Shown here: one piece after another, positions 20,412 through 31,028 of the stretch
How positions within the stretch are numbered: position 1 is the stretch's first letter
How the letters are laid out: every line of letters begins with the position of its first letter
Source of the DNA: Chlorobaculum tepidum TLS
GTDB taxonomy: Bacteria; Bacteroidota; Chlorobiia; Chlorobiales; Chlorobiaceae
Direction: 5' to 3'
NCBI RefSeq assembly: GCF_000006985.1
Contig: NC_002932.3
Span: 2,040,001 to 2,104,000 of the forward strand
DNA length: 64,000 bases
Notes under the pieces: generated by a model
Told to the model about the DNA's origin: nothing
What the model saw: the letters and a program-made list of their open reading frames with translations, nothing else
Database searches by the model: none
Position numbers and translations under genes: made by a program

Positions 20412-21173
20412 TCAGGCCTTCTTGGCGGGACGGCGGCGGCGTTTTGCTCCGCGCCCATCGCCACGACCCCTGCCACGGGAATCACCACGGCGTTCCTGCA
20501 TTTTCTTCATCTCTTCCTCTTCAATGGCGTCGAGCCTCTGCACGAGAACCTCGCCCTTGTACACCCAGACCTTGATGCCGATAGCACCGGCGATGGTGTG
20601 AGCGGTCACGCTTGCGTAATCGACGTTGGCGCGGAGCGTGTGAAGCGGAATCTTTCCTTCTTTGTATTGCTCGGCACGAGCAATTTCAGCACCGCCGAGA
20701 CGGCCTGCACAGCGAATCCTGACGCCTTCAGCGCCGGCACGCATCGCCTGCTGGATCGCCATCTTCATGGCACGGCGGAAGGAGACGCGATTTTCAAGCT
20801 GATAAGCGATATTCTCGCCGATGAGCTGCGCTTCGATTTCCGGCTTGATCACTTCGATGACATCGATCTTGACCTCTTTGCCGGTGATGCGAGTCAGCTC
20901 CTGGGAAAGGTTATTGATCTCCTCACCCTTGTGGCCAACGATAGCGCCCGGACGAGCCGCATAGATATTGATCTTGATATGCTTGGTCGTGCGCTCGATA
21001 ACAATCTTAGCTATGCCGGCTTTCTCTTTCTTCAGCCTTGCATGGACGTAGTTGCGGATAACCTGATCCTGCTTGATCTTTTCGGCGATAACCGGTCCGT
21101 CATCGTACCAGCGGGAAGTCCAGTCTTTGATGATTCCCAGTCTGAATCCAGTTGGATTTACTTTCTGACCCAA
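20412..21173 (-). CDS. rpsC: 30S ribosomal protein S3
   Basis: S3 forms part of the mRNA entry helicase. The 253-residue protein starts [20 protein letters not shown], has the KH domain ([20 protein letters not shown]) and the C-terminal S3 domain with [19 protein letters not shown]. An Arg/Gly-rich basic tail (about residues 225-253) lengthens it over the 210-230 of many species. Confidence 0.97.
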
Positions 21174-21188
21174 TGCTATCTCCTTGTT

Positions 21189-21548
21189 TTATTTGGTTAC
21201 CTTGTTCTCAACCTTGTCCACGACAATGGTCAGGTGATTCGAACGCTTGCGAATCCTGTAGGCGCGGCCCATCGGAGCCGGCAGGAGCCTCTTGAGCGAA
21301 GGACCTTCATCGACGAAGATCGCTTTGACGAACAGCTCGTTATCGTTGAGCCTTTCGTCAGGATTGAGCTGCGACCAGTTCGCCACAGCCGATTTGAGCG
21401 TAACCATCACGTTACGGGAAGCGCTTTTGGTGGAGTTGTGCAGGATGGCTTTCGCCTGATCGACCCGCTTGCCACGAACAAGGCCGGCCACGAGCCGCAT
21501 TTTTCTGGGCGACGTCGGTGTATGCCGTAAAATTGCTTTAGCTTGCAT
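21189..21548 (-). CDS. rplV: 50S ribosomal protein L22
   Basis: L22 lines the peptide exit tunnel through a beta-hairpin. It has 119 residues: [35 protein letters not shown] and [20 protein letters not shown]. It lies 15 bp before rpsC and 30 bp after rpsS. Confidence 0.97.
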   Translation of the reverse strand: MQAKAILRHTPTSPRKMRLVAGLVRGKRVDQAKAILHNSTKSASRNVMVTLKSAVANWSQLNPDERLNDNELFVKAIFVDEGPSLKRLLPAPMGRAYRIRKRSNHLTIVVDKVENKVTK

Positions 21549-21578
21549 GATATCTCTTACCTTTCCGCGTTATTCAGT

Positions 21579-21875
21579 TTATTTTTTCCTGGGTGCCGAA
21601 CCGCCCTTTTCAGCCTTGCCGCCCGCATGGCCGCGGAACAACCTGGTCGGAGCGAATTCGCCAAGTTTGTGGCCGACCATGTTTTCGGTAACGTACACTG
21701 GCACATGGGTCTTGCCGTTATGAACCGCTACGGTGTGACCGACAAAATCAGGAGAGATCATCGAGCTTCTCGACCAGGTTTTCACCACCTTCTTCTCACC
21801 TTTGCTGTTCATATCAAGGATCCGCTTTTCCAGCTTGAATTCGATGAACGGGCCCTTTTTCAATGATCTTGGCAT
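21579..21875 (-). CDS. rpsS: 30S ribosomal protein S19
   Basis: S19 sits in the 30S head next to S13. It has 98 residues: [20 protein letters not shown], then [20 protein letters not shown] and [20 protein letters not shown]. It lies between rplB and rplV, as usual in S10 operons. Confidence 0.97.
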   Translation of the reverse strand: MPRSLKKGPFIEFKLEKRILDMNSKGEKKVVKTWSRSSMISPDFVGHTVAVHNGKTHVPVYVTENMVGHKLGEFAPTRLFRGHAGGKAEKGGSAPRKK

Positions 21876-21908
21876 AATTCTCTCTGCTTGTTGTTTGTTA
21901 CCGCTATG

Positions 21909-22748
21909 TTACTTGGCTTTTCTGCCGCGGACGATCAACTTCGTCGAGGCTTTTTTCTTATTTCTGGTCTTCAGACCCTTAGCAAGCTGCCCCCAAGGAG
22001 ACTTCGGATGCTTTCTGCCGCCACCAGATTTCGATTTACCTTCACCACCACCCATCGGATGATCAACCGGGTTCATGGCCATACCACGGGTCTGGGGACG
22101 AATACCGAGCCAGCGGCTGCGTCCTGCTTTACCGAGGCTGATGTTCTCGTGCTCAGCGTTTCCAATAACGCCGATGGTTGCACGGCACTCGATGCGCACT
22201 TTCCTGATTTCGCCTGACGGCATCTTCAGGGTTGCGTAGTTGCCTTCACGAGCAGCAAGCACGGCATATGCGCCGGCTGACCTTGCTATCTGTCCGCCTT
22301 TTCCGATCTTCAGCTCAATATTGTGTACATCGGAACCGATCGGGATGTTTTTCAGCGGCATGGTATTGCCAACCTTGATATCCACCTTTTCGCCGCTTTC
22401 GATGCGGTCGCCGACCTTCAGATTTTTGGGAGCGAGAATATAACGTTTTTCTCCATCAACATAATGAAGAAGTGCAATCCTTGCTGATCGGTTCGGGTCA
22501 TATTCGATCGCGGCAACTTTTGCAGGCACGTTGTCCTTGTTGCGCTTGAAATCGATGATACGGTAGAACCTCTTGTGACCACCGCCCATGTGGCGAGAGG
22601 TCACGCGACCGGTGCTGTTGCGTCCTCCAGTCCTCTTGATCGGCACAAGAAGGCTTTTCTCGGGAGTACTCTTGGTGATCTCATCGAAACCTGCATATGA
22701 GGCGAACCTCGTGCCCGGAGTAACCGGCGCTAATTTCCTGATTGCCAT
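21909..22748 (-). CDS. rplB: 50S ribosomal protein L2
   Basis: L2 is required for subunit association and for the peptidyl-transferase region. The 279-residue protein has [20 protein letters not shown] near residue 40 and the conserved C-terminal [20 protein letters not shown] with its near-invariant His. It lies between rplW and rpsS. Confidence 0.98.
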   Translation of the reverse strand: MAIRKLAPVTPGTRFASYAGFDEITKSTPEKSLLVPIKRTGGRNSTGRVTSRHMGGGHKRFYRIIDFKRNKDNVPAKVAAIEYDPNRSARIALLHYVDGEKRYILAPKNLKVGDRIESGEKVDIKVGNTMPLKNIPIGSDVHNIELKIGKGGQIARSAGAYAVLAAREGNYATLKMPSGEIRKVRIECRATIGVIGNAEHENISLGKAGRSRWLGIRPQTRGMAMNPVDHPMGGGEGKSKSGGGRKHPKSPWGQLAKGLKTRNKKKASTKLIVRGRKAK

Positions 22749-22778
22749 CGTACTATTTATCTTATCCAGTTGATAATC

Positions 22779-23090
22779 TTATTTCTCGCTCTTTTCAGCC
22801 GGCTTGGCATAGTAATCGATCGTCTGGCCATCGCCAAGGGTCACGATCGCTTTTTTCCAGTCGCTCTTCTTGCCGGCGATGAGCCCTTTGCGGGTGTACT
22901 GACGCTTTGACTTGCCGAGGCAGTTGATGGTACGGATGGAAACGACATCGACACCGAACTTCTCTTCGACGGCTTTCTTGATATCAAACTTATCAGCATC
23001 TATCTTGACCTGGAACACATACTGGCCTTTTTGCTCGGTGAGTTTCGTGCTCTTTTCAGTCAGCCACGGGCGCAGCAACGGGTTTTTCAT
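22779..23090 (-). CDS. rplW: 50S ribosomal protein L23
   Basis: L23 is at the exit tunnel and docks trigger factor and SRP. It has 103 residues: [40 protein letters not shown] and [10 protein letters not shown]. It lies between rplD and rplB. Confidence 0.97.
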   Translation of the reverse strand: MKNPLLRPWLTEKSTKLTEQKGQYVFQVKIDADKFDIKKAVEEKFGVDVVSIRTINCLGKSKRQYTRKGLIAGKKSDWKKAIVTLGDGQTIDYYAKPAEKSEK

Positions 23091-23123
23091 TGCAATCTTC
23101 TCCTTTTTACTGGCAAACGGTAA

Positions 23124-23750
23124 TTACCCTAATGTTTCTTCTATTTTCTGCAGGGCGCCCTTCTGGAAAAGCACGACCTGGCTGTTGAGAATATCATAGG
23201 TCGAAGCCTGATCAGCGACCATGACGTTGAGCTTCTCGATATTTCTGCCGGAGGTGCTGACCACGTTGTCGTGATGCGGCATCATGAGCAGAGTCTTCTT
23301 TTCTGCGAGACCGAGATTTTTAAGCATATCGGCAACCGGACGGGTCTTGATAGCCTCAAAACTGAAATCATCGACCACGACGATCTGACCGGCAGCGGCC
23401 TTGGCGCTCAACGCCGAACGGCGGGCGAGCTGCTTGACCTTGCGGTTGACCTTCTGATCGTAGGTGCGAGGCTGTGGGCCGAAAATGGCACCACCGCCGA
23501 CCATGAGACCGGAGCGAGTTGATCCCTGGCGGGCATTACCAGTGCCTTTCTGGCGAAACGGCTTCTTGCCGCCACCGCGAACTTCGGCGCGGGTCTTGGC
23601 TTTATGGGTCCCCTGGCGGCGATTGGCAAGAATTGCCTTCACATCCAGGTACATAGCATGTTCAGAAACTTCAACGGCGAAAATCTCATCGTTCAGCGTA
23701 ACCACTTCACCGGTTTCTGCGCCTTGTATATTGAGTACTTTTAATTCCAT
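23124..23750 (-). CDS. rplD: 50S ribosomal protein L4
   Basis: L4 reaches into the exit tunnel by a long loop and, in E. coli, also regulates its own operon. I start at MELKVLNIQGAETGE (23750, 208 residues); the upstream MQRT option adds four residues. The tunnel loop RGGGKKPFRQKGTGNARQGS and the region SALSAKAAAGQIVVVDDF are typical. Confidence 0.97.
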   Translation of the reverse strand: MELKVLNIQGAETGEVVTLNDEIFAVEVSEHAMYLDVKAILANRRQGTHKAKTRAEVRGGGKKPFRQKGTGNARQGSTRSGLMVGGGAIFGPQPRTYDQKVNRKVKQLARRSALSAKAAAGQIVVVDDFSFEAIKTRPVADMLKNLGLAEKKTLLMMPHHDNVVSTSGRNIEKLNVMVADQASTYDILNSQVVLFQKGALQKIEETLG

Positions 23751-23769
23751 GGTTCTCTGCACTCACCAT

Positions 23770-24399
23770 TTACTTGGTTGTTGAAACAATCTTGACATAG
23801 GAGTTCTTCGGTCCCGGCACAGCGCCTTTCACGACGATGAGATTCGACTCAGGCATAACCTTGACGATCACAAGATTCTGAACCGTCTTGTTTTTTCCAC
23901 CCATTCTGCCTGCCATTCTGGTGCCCTTAAAGGTTCTCGAAGGGTCGGACGAACCACCAACCGAACCCGGGGCCCTGAGCCTGTCGGACTGACCGTGCGT
24001 TCTGGAACCGCCACCGAAGTTGTGACGCTTGACGACACCGGCAAAACCTTTACCCTTGGTGACACCGAGCACATTGACCTTGTCGCCTTCCTTGAAGACA
24101 TCGACGGGCACGGTAGCACCAGCTTCGAGTTCCCCAACAATCAGACTCTTGCTGACTTCGGACAGAATGTATCCGGGATTCTTGCCAGCTTTTTTGTAAT
24201 GGCCTGCCAGAGGCTTGGAGACCTTTTTTTCATCACGCTCGCCAAAACCGAGCTGATAGGCTTCGTAGCCATCTTTTTCCGTGCTCTTTACCTGAGTCAC
24301 ATAACACGGCCCGGCCTGAATCACCGTGCAGGGAACTGCTTCGCGTTTATCATTGTATAAACGGGTCATGCCGATTTTTTTCCCGAGAATCGCACCCAT
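23770..24399 (-). CDS. rplC: 50S ribosomal protein L3
   Basis: L3 is an early assembly protein near the peptidyl-transferase centre. The 209-residue protein starts [20 protein letters not shown] and has [20 protein letters not shown] and [17 protein letters not shown]. The Gln in [12 protein letters not shown] is the residue methylated in some species. It lies between rpsJ and rplD. Confidence 0.97.
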   Translation of the reverse strand: MGAILGKKIGMTRLYNDKREAVPCTVIQAGPCYVTQVKSTEKDGYEAYQLGFGERDEKKVSKPLAGHYKKAGKNPGYILSEVSKSLIVGELEAGATVPVDVFKEGDKVNVLGVTKGKGFAGVVKRHNFGGGSRTHGQSDRLRAPGSVGGSSDPSRTFKGTRMAGRMGGKNKTVQNLVIVKVMPESNLIVVKGAVPGPKNSYVKIVSTTK

Positions 24400-24433
24400 A
24401 TCCGATTAGCTTTTCTATTTACTTTAAAACACG

Positions 24434-24745
24434 TTATGACTTGATTTCCACATCAACGCCGCTCGGAAGCTCAAGCTTCATGAGCATATCAATCGTTCTG
24501 GCCGTCGGGTTGATGATCTCGATCAACCTCTTGTGCGATGAAAATGCGAACTGCTCACGGGATTTTTTGTCCACATGAGGTGAACGGTTGACCGTATAAA
24601 CATGAGTTTTCGTGGGCAGCGGAATGGGGCCAAAAATGATGGCCTCCGTCTGCTTGACCACATCGATAATCTTTAAAGCCCATTTATCAACGAGGCTATG
24701 GTCGTACGACTTGAGCTTGATCCTGATCTTTTGCTGAACAGCCAC
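24434..24745 (-). CDS. rpsJ: 30S ribosomal protein S10
   Basis: S10 is in the 30S head and also (as NusE) takes part in antitermination. It has 103 residues: [20 protein letters not shown], then [20 protein letters not shown] and [16 protein letters not shown]. Its start is only 29 bp downstream of a strong terminator hairpin that follows tuf, which leaves little room for a separate promoter. Confidence 0.97.
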   Translation of the reverse strand: MAVQQKIRIKLKSYDHSLVDKWALKIIDVVKQTEAIIFGPIPLPTKTHVYTVNRSPHVDKKSREQFAFSSHKRLIEIINPTARTIDMLMKLELPSGVDVEIKS

Positions 24746-24774
24746 TGGTCTATCCCTGTTTCGATGGTTTCAAT

Positions 24775-24804
24775 AAAAAAGGGGCGAGAGCGCTGCCTCG
24801 CCCC
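24775..24804 (-). terminator. Intrinsic terminator between tuf and rpsJ
   Basis: On the minus strand a perfect 8 bp stem (24797-24804 with 24781-24788, GGGGCGAG/CTCGCCCC) has an 8-base loop and is followed by a run of six T (24780-24775). It has the form of a classic rho-independent terminator, lying 20 bp beyond the tuf stop codon. Confidence 0.9.
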
Positions 24805-24823
24805 GGGATAACGATCAATCCGA

Positions 24824-26005
24824 TCACTCGACGATTTTGGTTACCGAACCGGCACCAACCGTACGGCCGCCTTCGCGGATTGCGAACCTGAGGCTCTCTT
24901 CCATGGCGATAGGAGCGATCAGCTCGACATCGATGGAGAGGTTGTCACCAGGCATAACCATTTCGACGCCCTCAGGAAGGGTCACCGAACCGGTAACGTC
25001 GGTGGTTCTGAAGTAAAACTGCGGACGATAGCCGTTGAAGAACGGAGTGTGACGGCCACCCTCTTCCTTCTTCAGGATGTAAACCTCAGCCTTGAACTTG
25101 GTGTGTGGGGTAATCGAACCCGGCTTGGCGATAACCATGCCGCGCTCGAGCGCATTCTTGTCAACACCACGGAGAAGCAGACCTGCGTTATCGCCTGCCT
25201 GACCTTCGTCGAGGGTCTTCTGGAACATTTCAATACCGGTAACAACCGATTTTGCGGTCGGCTTGATACCGACGATCTCGACTTCGTCGCCAACCTTGAT
25301 GCGGCCCCTCTCGATACGACCAGTACCGACGGTACCGCGACCAGAGATGGAGAACACGTCTTCGACCGGCATTAGGAACGGCTTGTCAATGTCACGGACA
25401 GGCTGCGGAATGTAGCTGTCAACGGCGTCCATGAGTTCCATAATCTGCTTCTCAGCCTCCGGATCCCCCTCGAGCGCCTTGAGTGCCGAACCTTTGATGA
25501 TCGGAATATCGTCGCCAGGGAAGCCGTATTCGGTAAGAAGCTCACGAAGCTCCATCTCGACCAGCTCAAGAAGTTCCGGATCAGCGATGTCAACCTTGTT
25601 CAGGAAGACGACCAGCGCAGGAACGTTCACCTGACGGGCAAGCAGGATGTGCTCACGGGTCTGGGGCATCGGGCCGTCGGTACCGGCAACGACGAGGATA
25701 GCGCCGTCCATCTGGGCCGCACCGGTGATCATGTTTTTGATATAGTCAGCGTGACCAGGGCAATCAATGTGAGCGTAGTGACGCTTTGCGGTCTGATACT
25801 CGACGTGTGCCGTCGAGATGGTGATACCGCGCTCTCTCTCTTCGGGAGCTTTGTCGATGTCACTGAACTCACGTAAAGTTGCCATGCCCTGCTTGGCGAG
25901 AACGCTGGTGATTGCAGCGGTAAGAGTGGTTTTACCGTGGTCAACGTGACCGATTGTACCAATATTTACGTGAGGTTTATCCCTCTTGTATGACTCTTTA
26001 GCCAT
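24824..26005 (-). CDS. tuf: Elongation factor Tu
   Basis: EF-Tu delivers aminoacyl-tRNA to the ribosome as a GTP complex. It has 393 residues. G1 is GHVDHGKT, the switch-I RGITI segment is present, G3 is DCPGHADY, G4 is NKVD, and domains 2 and 3 follow ([20 protein letters not shown] and later). It lies 51 bp after fusA and is followed by a strong terminator. No second tuf copy is in this window. Confidence 0.98.
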   Translation of the reverse strand: MAKESYKRDKPHVNIGTIGHVDHGKTTLTAAITSVLAKQGMATLREFSDIDKAPEERERGITISTAHVEYQTAKRHYAHIDCPGHADYIKNMITGAAQMDGAILVVAGTDGPMPQTREHILLARQVNVPALVVFLNKVDIADPELLELVEMELRELLTEYGFPGDDIPIIKGSALKALEGDPEAEKQIMELMDAVDSYIPQPVRDIDKPFLMPVEDVFSISGRGTVGTGRIERGRIKVGDEVEIVGIKPTAKSVVTGIEMFQKTLDEGQAGDNAGLLLRGVDKNALERGMVIAKPGSITPHTKFKAEVYILKKEEGGRHTPFFNGYRPQFYFRTTDVTGSVTLPEGVEMVMPGDNLSIDVELIAPIAMEESLRFAIREGGRTVGAGSVTKIVE

Positions 26006-26056
26006 AACTCTTCTCCCTGTCGGTTATCTGTTTAGTAATGCGGTGATGAAAAACTG

Positions 26057-28171
26057 TTATTCGGAATCCTTGCCAACCCTCTTCTCTTGCAGTGCTTCGG
26101 CGATGTTGCGAGGAACCTCGCGATAGCTCTCGAACTCCATCGAGTAGTTCGCGCGGCCCTGAGTCATCGATCGGAGATCAGTCGAGTAGCCGAACATTTG
26201 AGACAGCGGCACTTTTGCGCTGACAAACTGGGCACCAGCACGCTGACCCATGCCTTCGATGTGACCGCGACGTCCCGAGAGATCACCCATCACATCGCCG
26301 AGATACTCTTCCGGAGTGATGACCTCAACCTTCATAATCGGTTCGAGCAGCACCGGATTGGCCTTTTTGGCCGCACCCTTGAAGCCGATTGAACCTGCAA
26401 TCTTGAATGCCATTTCCGAAGAGTCAACCTCGTGGTACTTACCGTCGATCAGTGTAACCTTGATATCCTGCATCGGAAAGCCGGCGACAACACCGTCTTT
26501 CATTGCCTCCTGGATACCTGCGTTGACTGCGGGGATATACTCTTTCGGAATCACGCCACCCTTGATCTCATCGACAAACTCATAGCCTTTGCCCTCTTCG
26601 AGCGGCTCAACCCTAAGCACAACCAGACCGAACTGACCTTTACCGCCAGACTGGCGAACAAACTTGCCTTCGTATTCAACCGTACCGCGAATGGTTTCGC
26701 GATAGGCCACCTGCGGCTGACCAACGTTGGCCTCGACCTTGAATTCGCGCTTCAGACGATCAACCAGAATTTCGAGATGAAGCTCACCCATACCCGCGAT
26801 AAGCGTCTGACCGGTTTCCTCATCAGTTTTCACCCTAAAGGTCGGATCCTCTTCGGCAAGCTTGGCAAGAGACATGCCGAGTTTGTCATTATCCGCCTTG
26901 GTTTTTGGCTCAACCGCAATCTCGATAACCGGTTCGGGGAAAACCATCTTTTCAAGTACAATCGGCTTGCTTTCGTCGCAGAGCGTATCACCGGTCCTCA
27001 CATCCTTGAGACCAACGGCAGCGGCGATATCGCCAGCATACACAGCATCACGCTCCTCGCGCTTGTTGGAGTGCATCTGCAAAACGCGACCAACACGCTC
27101 CTTTTTGCCGGTAGTCGAGTTGAGCACGTAGCTGCCTGCATTGAGCACGCCTGAATAGACCCGGAAGAAGGTAAGCTTGCCGACGAACGGATCGGTCGCA
27201 ATCTTGAAAGCAAGCGCAGCGAACGGCTCCTCGTCTTTCGGCTGACGGACGATCGGTTCTTCAGTTTTCGGATCATGCCCCTCCACTTCACCATCATCGA
27301 CCGGCGAAGCCAGGTAATCGATCACGGCATCCAGCATGAACTGCACGCCCTTGTTCTTGAAGGACGAACCGCAGAGCACCGGAACGATAGTCACACCCAG
27401 GGTAGCCTGGCGAAGCACGGTGCGGATCTCCTCTTCAGTAATGTCCTCACCGTTAAGATATTTTTCAAGAAGGGTCTCGTCGAGCTCGGAAACAGCCTCA
27501 AGCATGTTGATGCGCCAGGTGCGAGCCTCGTTTTCAAGATCGTGCGGAATTTCAACTTCGGTGTAGGTGCTACCATCTTCCTTGTCGTAGATAATCCCCT
27601 TCATGCGGATCAGATCGACGAAGCCGGCGAAGACCTCGCCCTGACCGATCGGGATCTGAATCGGTACCGGGTTGGCACCGAGACGCTCGCGAATAGCCTT
27701 GACAGTCTCGAAGAAATTCGCGCCGACGCGATCCATCTTGTTAACATAGGCGATCCTCGGAACGCCATACTTGTTAGCCTGACGCCAGACGGTTTCAGAC
27801 TGGGGCTCGACACCGCCCACAGCACAGAATAGCGCAACCGCTCCATCGAGCACACGAAGGGAACGCTCCACCTCGACCGTGAAGTCAACGTGGCCGGGAG
27901 TATCAATAATATTGATCCTGTGATTGAGACCGGCGTAATTGCCGTATTTCGGAGTCCAAAAACAGGTTGTCGCAGCGGAAGTAATCGTGATACCACGCTC
28001 CTTCTCCTGCTCCATCCAGTCCATGGTGGCGCCACCTTCATGCACCTCGCCCATCTTGTGCAGGCGACCCGTGTAATAGAGAATCCTCTCTGTCGTCGTG
28101 GTCTTGCCCGCATCGATGTGGGCCATGATACCAATATTTCTGACTCTATCTAACGCAACCTGCCGTGCCAT
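26057..28171 (-). CDS. fusA: Elongation factor G
   Basis: EF-G drives translocation and ribosome recycling. It has 704 residues and all five domains. G1 is AHIDAGKT, followed by [18 protein letters not shown] and [10 protein letters not shown]; domain IV has [15 protein letters not shown] and domain [21 protein letters not shown]. It lies between rpsG and tuf in the typical str order. The length and motifs indicate the main housekeeping EF-G rather than a paralogue. Confidence 0.98.
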   Translation of the reverse strand: MARQVALDRVRNIGIMAHIDAGKTTTTERILYYTGRLHKMGEVHEGGATMDWMEQEKERGITITSAATTCFWTPKYGNYAGLNHRINIIDTPGHVDFTVEVERSLRVLDGAVALFCAVGGVEPQSETVWRQANKYGVPRIAYVNKMDRVGANFFETVKAIRERLGANPVPIQIPIGQGEVFAGFVDLIRMKGIIYDKEDGSTYTEVEIPHDLENEARTWRINMLEAVSELDETLLEKYLNGEDITEEEIRTVLRQATLGVTIVPVLCGSSFKNKGVQFMLDAVIDYLASPVDDGEVEGHDPKTEEPIVRQPKDEEPFAALAFKIATDPFVGKLTFFRVYSGVLNAGSYVLNSTTGKKERVGRVLQMHSNKREERDAVYAGDIAAAVGLKDVRTGDTLCDESKPIVLEKMVFPEPVIEIAVEPKTKADNDKLGMSLAKLAEEDPTFRVKTDEETGQTLIAGMGELHLEILVDRLKREFKVEANVGQPQVAYRETIRGTVEYEGKFVRQSGGKGQFGLVVLRVEPLEEGKGYEFVDEIKGGVIPKEYIPAVNAGIQEAMKDGVVAGFPMQDIKVTLIDGKYHEVDSSEMAFKIAGSIGFKGAAKKANPVLLEPIMKVEVITPEEYLGDVMGDLSGRRGHIEGMGQRAGAQFVSAKVPLSQMFGYSTDLRSMTQGRANYSMEFESYREVPRNIAEALQEKRVGKDSE

Positions 28172-28212
28172 AAATCGATCGTTTTTTAAGTAATTCTTTC
28201 TTGCCTACAGAC

Positions 28213-28683
28213 TCAGAACCTGAAGTGAGCAAATGCCTTGTTGGCCTCAGCCATGCGATGCACCTCGTCACGCTTCTTTACCGAAGCGCCCTGCTCGTTG
28301 GAAGCATCGAGCAGCTCAGCCGCGAGCTTCTCGGCCATCGAACGACCGCCACGACGGGCCGCAAACTGCTTGATCCAGCGGAAAGCCAGTGCGGTTCTCC
28401 TGGAAGCCGGAACCTCCATCGGAATCTGGTAGGTAGCGCCACCAACCCTTTTGCTGCGAACCTCGACCAGCGGAGCGACGTTGCCCATCGCCTTGCGGAA
28501 AACCTCAAGAGCATCACCACCCTCAACCTTGTTCGCAATAATATCAAAAGCATCATACACAATCTTGGTCGCCACAACCTTCTTGCCATCGAGCATGATT
28601 GCATTGATCAGACGAGCAACCGCCTCATCGTTGTAACGAAAATCGCCGCCGCGCGGTCCGTATCCGGAACCCTTCTTTGCCAT
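28213..28683 (-). CDS. rpsG: 30S ribosomal protein S7
   Basis: S7 nucleates assembly of the 30S head. It has 156 residues; most of the family motifs are visible (LINAIMLDGKKVVATKIVYD, VRSKRVGGATYQIPMEV, RRTALAFRWI). The N-terminus reads MAKKGSGYGPRGGDFRYNDE, more Gly-rich than the common form. It lies between rpsL and fusA. Confidence 0.97.
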   Translation of the reverse strand: MAKKGSGYGPRGGDFRYNDEAVARLINAIMLDGKKVVATKIVYDAFDIIANKVEGGDALEVFRKAMGNVAPLVEVRSKRVGGATYQIPMEVPASRRTALAFRWIKQFAARRGGRSMAEKLAAELLDASNEQGASVKKRDEVHRMAEANKAFAHFRF

Positions 28684-28707
28684 TATAATCCGAGTTAAGA
28701 TTCAGTT

Positions 28708-29106
28708 TTATTTCTTCTTCGCAGGAGCAGCACCAGCCTTCGGAACCTTGGCCCCGTACTTGGAGCGACTCTGCTTGCGATCAGCGACACCCGACGTATC
28801 GAGGGAGCCGCGAACGATATGATAACGGACACCAGGAAGATCCTTCACCCTTCCGCCACGAATCAGCACAATGGAGTGCTCCTGAAGGTTATGACCCTCA
28901 CCCGGAATGTAAGCCGTCACTTCAATCTTGTTGGACAGCCTGACACGAGCGACCTTGCGAAGCGCGGAGTTCGGCTTTTTTGGGGTAGTCGTGTAGACAC
29001 GGGTGCAAACACCCCTTTTCTGAGGGCATTTTTCCAGAGCTGGTGAGGCGGTCTTTGACGCCTTCATACTTCTTCCGTGCCTGATAAGCTGCTGAATCGT
29101 CGGCAT
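28708..29106 (-). CDS. rpsL: 30S ribosomal protein S12
   Basis: S12 is at the decoding centre and controls accuracy. It has 132 residues. [20 protein letters not shown], then [20 protein letters not shown] and [18 protein letters not shown] are canonical. The lysines at the two classic streptomycin-resistance positions (TPKKPNS and VKDLPG) are unchanged. This is the first gene of the minus-strand translation array, so the main promoter should lie in 29107-29400. Confidence 0.98.
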   Translation of the reverse strand: MPTIQQLIRHGRSMKASKTASPALEKCPQKRGVCTRVYTTTPKKPNSALRKVARVRLSNKIEVTAYIPGEGHNLQEHSIVLIRGGRVKDLPGVRYHIVRGSLDTSGVADRKQSRSKYGAKVPKAGAAPAKKK

Positions 29107-29522
29107 ACAGTAAACTCTTTTCTATTTCGTTTGAGACTTCTGATGAAAAATCATTCAGGGAAAACCATAAGGACGACCAAAGTAAAAGAATTACCTCAAA
29201 AAACAAAATCTCATCTATCGTTTTTTTGACTTACCTGCCTCTTTTATCCATTTTTATCGCCCGCCAAACCCGAATAAGATTAAATTGAGCGATTCTCATC
29301 TGCTGAATACCAGGCAAAACCTGCCACGTGAACGTTTTTCTCTTGGAATTGAATCCGGTTTACGCCACTTCCTGAAATCCGTCCCCCCTCCGAGGCTTGT
29401 GCAACGAGCGCTCTGGAGTGATCACGCTCCGGGAACGATGCCAGTCAAAAAATCGTAGATTGAGCAAAACGGAACGAGGCGCGCGAAATGGAACCACGGC
29501 CGTCCAGAACCTGAGACATGAA
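29107..29522. other. Divergent intergenic region between rpsL and the phosphopantetheinyl transferase gene
   Basis: A 416 bp region that should hold the promoters of the 20 kb ribosomal array (minus strand) and of the transferase gene (plus strand). The part next to rpsL (29107-29290) is AT-rich. I could not pick a convincing -35/-10 pair. An imperfect small palindrome (CTGGAG-TGATCACG-CTCCGG) lies near 29411-29430. No coding frame here looks real. Confidence 0.5.
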
Positions 29523-30251
29523 ATGATGATTATTTCGAAAGAGGCCGTCACCCTCATCCATACCGACACGCACATCGCCGGAATTCCGGAAGAAAAGCTT
29601 TTCGAAACGCTTACCGATGAGGAAAAAGAAAAAGCCGATCGATTTCGTTTCGACAACGACCGACATAACTTTCTTCTCCGCAGAGGTCTTCTCCGGCTTC
29701 TGCTTGGCGAGACGCTCAGCATTGAACCGTCCCTGATCCGGTTCTCAAGCACGCAGGTCGGCAAGCCGTTCATGACCTTCCCCGAAAACACTGGCCTCTA
29801 CTTCAACCTCTCCCATTCAGGCCGTCAGATTGTCTACGCTTTTTCAAAACACCCTGAAATGGGCGTTGACATCGAAAGGATACGAACAGTGGATGACATC
29901 GATCTGCTGGCCCGCAAATACTTCTCCGCCGAGGAGTACGCGATCATCGTCAACCTGCCCAGTCGCGAAAAAAACAAGGCATTCATCCGGATATGGAGCA
30001 TCAAGGAAGCCCTGATCAAAGCCAGCGGCTGGCCGCTCGAACACGGCCTTGCCGCCTTCGATGTCGCCACGCAGTACCGCATGACTCGCTTCAAGATGCC
30101 ATTCGGAGCCAACCGGAGCCTCACCTGCATCACGCCCGTGTTCGACTACATGTGCGGCTTCGCCACCGCGCTGGCCATCCAGCTCGACAACAACGAACCG
30201 TTGAACCTTCGCCGCTACTCGCTGCAAAACGGTGAGTATATCGAACTCTGA
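29523..30251 (+). CDS. Sfp-type 4'-phosphopantetheinyl transferase
   Basis: Transfers phosphopantetheine from CoA to a serine of a carrier protein. The 242-residue length is that of the Sfp/AcpT group, not the short AcpS. Motifs: FNLSHSG in the middle, MGVDIERI (Asp116 and Glu118 as metal ligands), KYFSAEEY, and WSIKEALIKASG with Trp158, Lys161 and Glu162. The open frame extends back to 29397 without family similarity, so I start at 29523 (ATG ATG tandem). The carrier protein target is unknown; no polyketide or peptide synthetase is in the window, so it could serve fatty acid synthesis. Confidence 0.88.
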   Translation: MMIISKEAVTLIHTDTHIAGIPEEKLFETLTDEEKEKADRFRFDNDRHNFLLRRGLLRLLLGETLSIEPSLIRFSSTQVGKPFMTFPENTGLYFNLSHSGRQIVYAFSKHPEMGVDIERIRTVDDIDLLARKYFSAEEYAIIVNLPSREKNKAFIRIWSIKEALIKASGWPLEHGLAAFDVATQYRMTRFKMPFGANRSLTCITPVFDYMCGFATALAIQLDNNEPLNLRRYSLQNGEYIEL

Positions 30252-30532
30252 ACAGCTTATCGACTTCGTGCTCTCACAACTCTCCCGCGATCACCATCAG
30301 CAAAAAGGAACGTAAGAGAAAAAACATGGAGCCTGTTCACAAACGAAGAGATAGCTATAAACGGCAGGCGATACGCTGATGTGCTTGCGCTCTTTCGACC
30401 GTAACCTGAAACAGACTCACTCAAAGTCGAGCAATAAAAAGAATAACCCGGCATTCATTCTTGACAGATAAACAGGCTAATGAGAAGTGAGTTGGTTATC
30501 TCTTGCGTTTTGCTACAGCGAAAAGATCGATG
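30252..30532. other. Non-coding stretch downstream of the phosphopantetheinyl transferase gene
   Basis: About 280 bp without a supportable gene or a clear hairpin. With the decayed segment at 30533-30803 it forms a 780 bp gene-poor block that ends at the YqhA-like gene. Confidence 0.4.
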
Positions 30533-30736
30533 TCAATCCTTCACACACCGCACGGCGAAGCCATTCCCGGGGCCAACTTCTCCGCCGCGCAGGGCGTTGT
30601 CGTAGAAGCCGAAAGCTCGGGCGAGAGCTTTGCCGTTACTGGCCGGCGTGAAGGTCCAGAAGCGCGCAAACTGGCCGAGCATGAGGGAAACACCGTCAGC
30701 ATCCCGGCGAGCACCGGAGGGCAAGGCGCCGCAACC
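30533..30736 (-). pseudogene. C-terminal remnant of a FISUMP-domain protein
   Basis: The last 67 or so codons of a minus-strand frame read GALPSGARRDADG, GQFARFWTFTPASNGK, AFGFYDNALRGG and end NGFAVRCVKD. This matches the C-terminal half of the Fibrobacter succinogenes major paralogous (FISUMP) domain, whose members end in a VRCVKD-like motif. The expected N-terminal part and signal peptide are missing; upstream the same strand changes into an unrelated methyltransferase fragment. A junction deletion is the simplest explanation. FISUMP proteins are usually extracellular and of unclear function. Confidence 0.65.
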
Positions 30737-30803
30737 GATCAAACGCAACCTTCTTGTGATGGTTGACGACAGCCTTCTTGCCAATCCAGTCCAGTGACGG
30801 CAT
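30737..30803 (-). pseudogene. N-terminal stub of a type III-like DNA methyltransferase
   Basis: From ATG 30803 the minus strand reads MPSLDWIGKKAVVNHHKKVA, which matches the characteristic N-terminus of a family of adenine-specific methyltransferases (Mod-like; usually MPTLDWIGKKAVVNHH). The similarity ends after about 21-22 residues, where the FISUMP remnant begins, and the frame stops within 35 codons. The catalytic DPPY domain is absent. It is a fragment of a lost restriction-modification or stand-alone methylase gene. Confidence 0.6.
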
Positions 30804-31028
30804 TCGATAACTCCGTGAAAAAGCGTGGTGAGAAGTAACGTTATGTGTTGTAAGCCCTTCAAAGGTCGAAAGAAAACGCCCACTCCATTACAGCCGCAAT
30901 CTGCCAACAAAAAAAAGAGTAGCGTTGCTGCGCTTGTCTGCACTCACCAGAACTGTTCCATTTCACCCATCCATTACCTAACTTATGCGCTGCAACAACA
31001 ACGGCTATCAACCCATAAACCAATCACC

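Noticed and set aside
20349-21530. A 393-codon plus-strand frame opposite rplV and rpsC
   Set aside because: Antisense to ribosomal protein genes; no own signals.
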